Part shown: positions 61,701 through 64,000 of the stretch, piece after piece
How positions within the stretch are numbered: the first letter of the stretch is position 1
Layout of the letters: every line of letters begins with the position of its first letter
Source of the DNA: Apis mellifera
Lineage: Eukaryota > Arthropoda > Insecta > Hymenoptera > Apidae
DNA length: 64,000 nucleotides
Assembly: GCF_003254395.2 (NCBI RefSeq)
Contig: NC_037638.1
Location: 21,839,352 to 21,903,351, forward strand
Reading direction: 5' to 3'
Translations under genes and position numbers: made by a program
Notes under the pieces: model-generated
Database searches by the model: none
What the model saw: the letters and a program-made list of their open reading frames with translations, nothing else
Told to the model about the DNA's origin: nothing

Positions 61701-64000
61701 GGGGGCGGGAAAAAAATGTTCTGTTTCGGCGGATTTCCATCTCCTCCACTTAAACGGAGGGGAGAGGGACAATTTTCGTCAGCTCTCCCGCAATCAACGT
61801 TGAAATTTGATCGCGAAACGTCATAGGGATCGCAGCGTCATGAAATAACGCGGGCAATTCATTTTATATGGGATCGAGGGCGCGGCAAGCGCGGAAGAGG
61901 TGGAGAGGGGGATCATTCCGCGAGGGGGAAACGCGGCCAGTTTTTCGTGTTTGCGCGCGAGAAATTTTCGGGCGGGAGGAATTGGGAATTTTAGCCGAGA
62001 CGGCTGGCAATTCCATAGTCGTCATAGATTATTTCGAAATTCGGGCGCAATCGTATTTCCGTTCGGCGATCGACCGGTTCGAAATCGATTACTCGCTCCC
62101 CGCCCCCTCGAGAACGCCCCGTCCGCGGCGTTGAACAGGCCGGGCGGATCGATGGAAATGACTGTCCCGTTAAAAATTCAACGATAACCCGCGCCAGACG
62201 CGGACCATCCACCACCACCACCACTGTATACGTGTATATTTCGACGGTTATTTTGGTATTTGAACCGGCAGTAAGAGCAGTTATCGCCGATATTGCGGGA
62301 ATCCCCGGCCAGTTATTTGCCGACAAGATGGTTAAATAATGAAAATAAATATTCTCGGGAGTAGAGCCGACCGGCTAACAGTGAGCTGGAAACGCCGCTC
62401 GAGGCGGATGAAAGCGAGAAACGCGATAATTCTCTCTCTAACTCTCTTTTTTTTTCTTTCTTTTTCCCTCTCCCGTTGTTCCTTTTTTCCTCCCCTCTCC
62501 CCTTTCTCTCTCTCGTTTCTCGATCCTGGATGGATTCATCAGAGAAAATTTCGTTCGTTATAAAATTATTCATAGTTTCGAATTAATTAGTGGTTTTCTG
62601 CGCGAAGCGCGAGATAGAAATAAGCGCAAAATGAACTGAACGTTATTTGTATATTTATATCGTTGTGCACCGTGCAGACGAAACAAAAAAGAAAGGAAAA
62701 GAAAAAAAAGTAATCGCGAGGGAAGAAAAAATTACAAATAGATAATAATATTTATCCATTCGAAAGTTCGAATCAAGAAGCCATTCTCGAATCGACAACC
62801 GATATTCATTAACACGTTCATTAATGCTATCCGATTTTTGCCTCTTCAAGAGACCTTTGTTCGTTCGATGAGCAAAGAAGCAAAGAAATTTGTCTGCGTT
62901 TGCACGATCACGGACAAGAAGAAGTCGCACGGAATGAAAGCGATCATCGTTAAGATCGACGAACGAAACGATAAACGATAAAATCACTCTGAGTTGGGTG
63001 GCTCGTTAACCGGTTAAAATTCCATATTTGGGTCAGTCGAGGGACAGAAGGGTGGACGCCCATTCTTATTTGCATACGTAGGTACATCTGTAATGGCAGA
63101 GCCGGCTGCGCGAGAATCGTACACGCCTTCGCATAATGCTGCCTCTGATGCATTATGTATGCTTCACACCCTTGCGATGATTCGGAAAATCACGGGAGGA
63201 GGAGGAGGAGGAAGAGGAGGAGGAGCGTCGTGGTGGACCGTCTGTCTTCGTGCACGAACGATCGTGACGCTGTGTCTACGACGCTGCGTGTCGTGCCAGC
63301 ACTGCAAATCGATTGTGCGGCGAAAAAGAGGGCTTGGAACCGACCACGTGGATCGATTAGATCCGCTCCACGGTGTACAAGGACCGTCCGTTCCTTCCCC
63401 TCCCCCCCCCCCCGCGCACTTTTCAACCGGCGAGAATGCAAGCGATGCAACTTGTCTCCCGACTTGTTCCGTGTTTTTTCTTCCTTTCTTTTCCTTTTTC
63501 TCTTCCTTTTTCCCAATGATGGACGCTCGATAGTGTGCGCGCGTGTGTGCGTGTAAAGAAAACACGGCTTTCGCGGCCACGCACGGTTGGATCGCCTTTT
63601 TTCGAACGCGAATTTTTCCCCGACACCCGCGTTTTTAATCGCGTTTCACGGACCGAGCTGGTTCGAAAACACTCGTCCGCCCGCGGACGAACAAGATTAA
63701 ACGCGAAATTTCCACCGTTGCCTGTTTAAACGCGCGGTTAATCTTCCGCGAGTCGACTTATTCCCCGGGTTGATTATCAACGCGAAGTTGGAAAACGGGA
63801 GCGCGATTAATTATAGCGTAATCGTGTGGAAACAAATCGTCGGTTAATTACGGATCACACGACAATTCCCTTGTAATCGGCGATCAAATCGGTTTGATTT
63901 CGAGAACGAACTCGGGGTCCGTTATCCCCCCGAAATCCCTCTTACCTTGTCGAGGGAAGCGCGAAAGTGGCGACGATTCGATGACCGATAAATTAAACTG
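58740..64000. other. No supported gene to the right edge
   Basis: Mixed-composition DNA with (CT)n at 59063-59094 and 59763-59782, (ACGC)n at 59843-59867, a (CCA)n at 62208-62223, a short GGATA tandem at about 61417-61437 and a poly-C at about 63402-63413. Open frames here are Arg/Ser/Pro-rich chance readings. Confidence 0.55.
59843..59867. repeat. (ACGC)6 tandem repeat
   Basis: Perfect ACGC copies, an alternating purine-pyrimidine tract with CpG. Confidence 0.9.

Overview
This is eukaryotic, insect-type DNA: widely spaced exons with GT/AG splice sites, long introns, CpG-rich sequence full of GAAACG/CGATCG-like words, and very many short (GA)n/(CT)n, (CCT)n, (CTT)n and (CATA)n microsatellites. 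The style, together with the protein match below, suggests a hymenopteran such as a bee. That taxonomic guess is an inference, not proven by any single feature. I see no tRNA, rRNA, CRISPR array or bacterial-style operon.

The one gene I can identify with confidence lies on the minus strand and runs off the left end of the window: the adhesion GPCR latrophilin/Cirl. Five coding exons are visible. In transcription order they are 19783-19969 (first half of the rhamnose/galactose-binding lectin, RBL/SUEL, domain), 4250-4356 and 3732-3838 (two alternative versions of the second half of that domain), 661-844 and 1-161 (Thr/Ser/Pro-rich stalk). All splice phases fit. The HormR, GAIN and seven-transmembrane parts must lie to the left, outside the window. 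The start exon must lie to the right of 19969; I could not identify it.

The most interesting observation is the duplicated lectin exon. The two copies are each exactly 107 nt, have identical phases, keep all four cysteines, and differ at about half of their residues. Including both or neither shifts the frame into a stop in the next exon, so they should be mutually exclusive. The receptor could therefore swap half of its ligand-binding lectin domain by splicing.

Region by region: 1-4400 holds the Cirl exons; 4357-19782 is a 15.4 kb intron with microsatellites and no supported gene except one weak candidate exon. 19970-32400 has no supported gene. 32400-36200 is an AT-rich island holding a decayed coding-like stretch, a possible small two-coding-exon plus-strand gene, and a 1,418 bp TA-flanked inverted-repeat element of pogo/Tigger type with internal tandem repeats and a perfect 85 bp palindrome arm pair. 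36200-64000 is mostly non-coding with simple repeats; a few short protein-like stretches next to splice sites are listed with low confidence. Most long open frames in this window are GC-rich or low-complexity chance frames.
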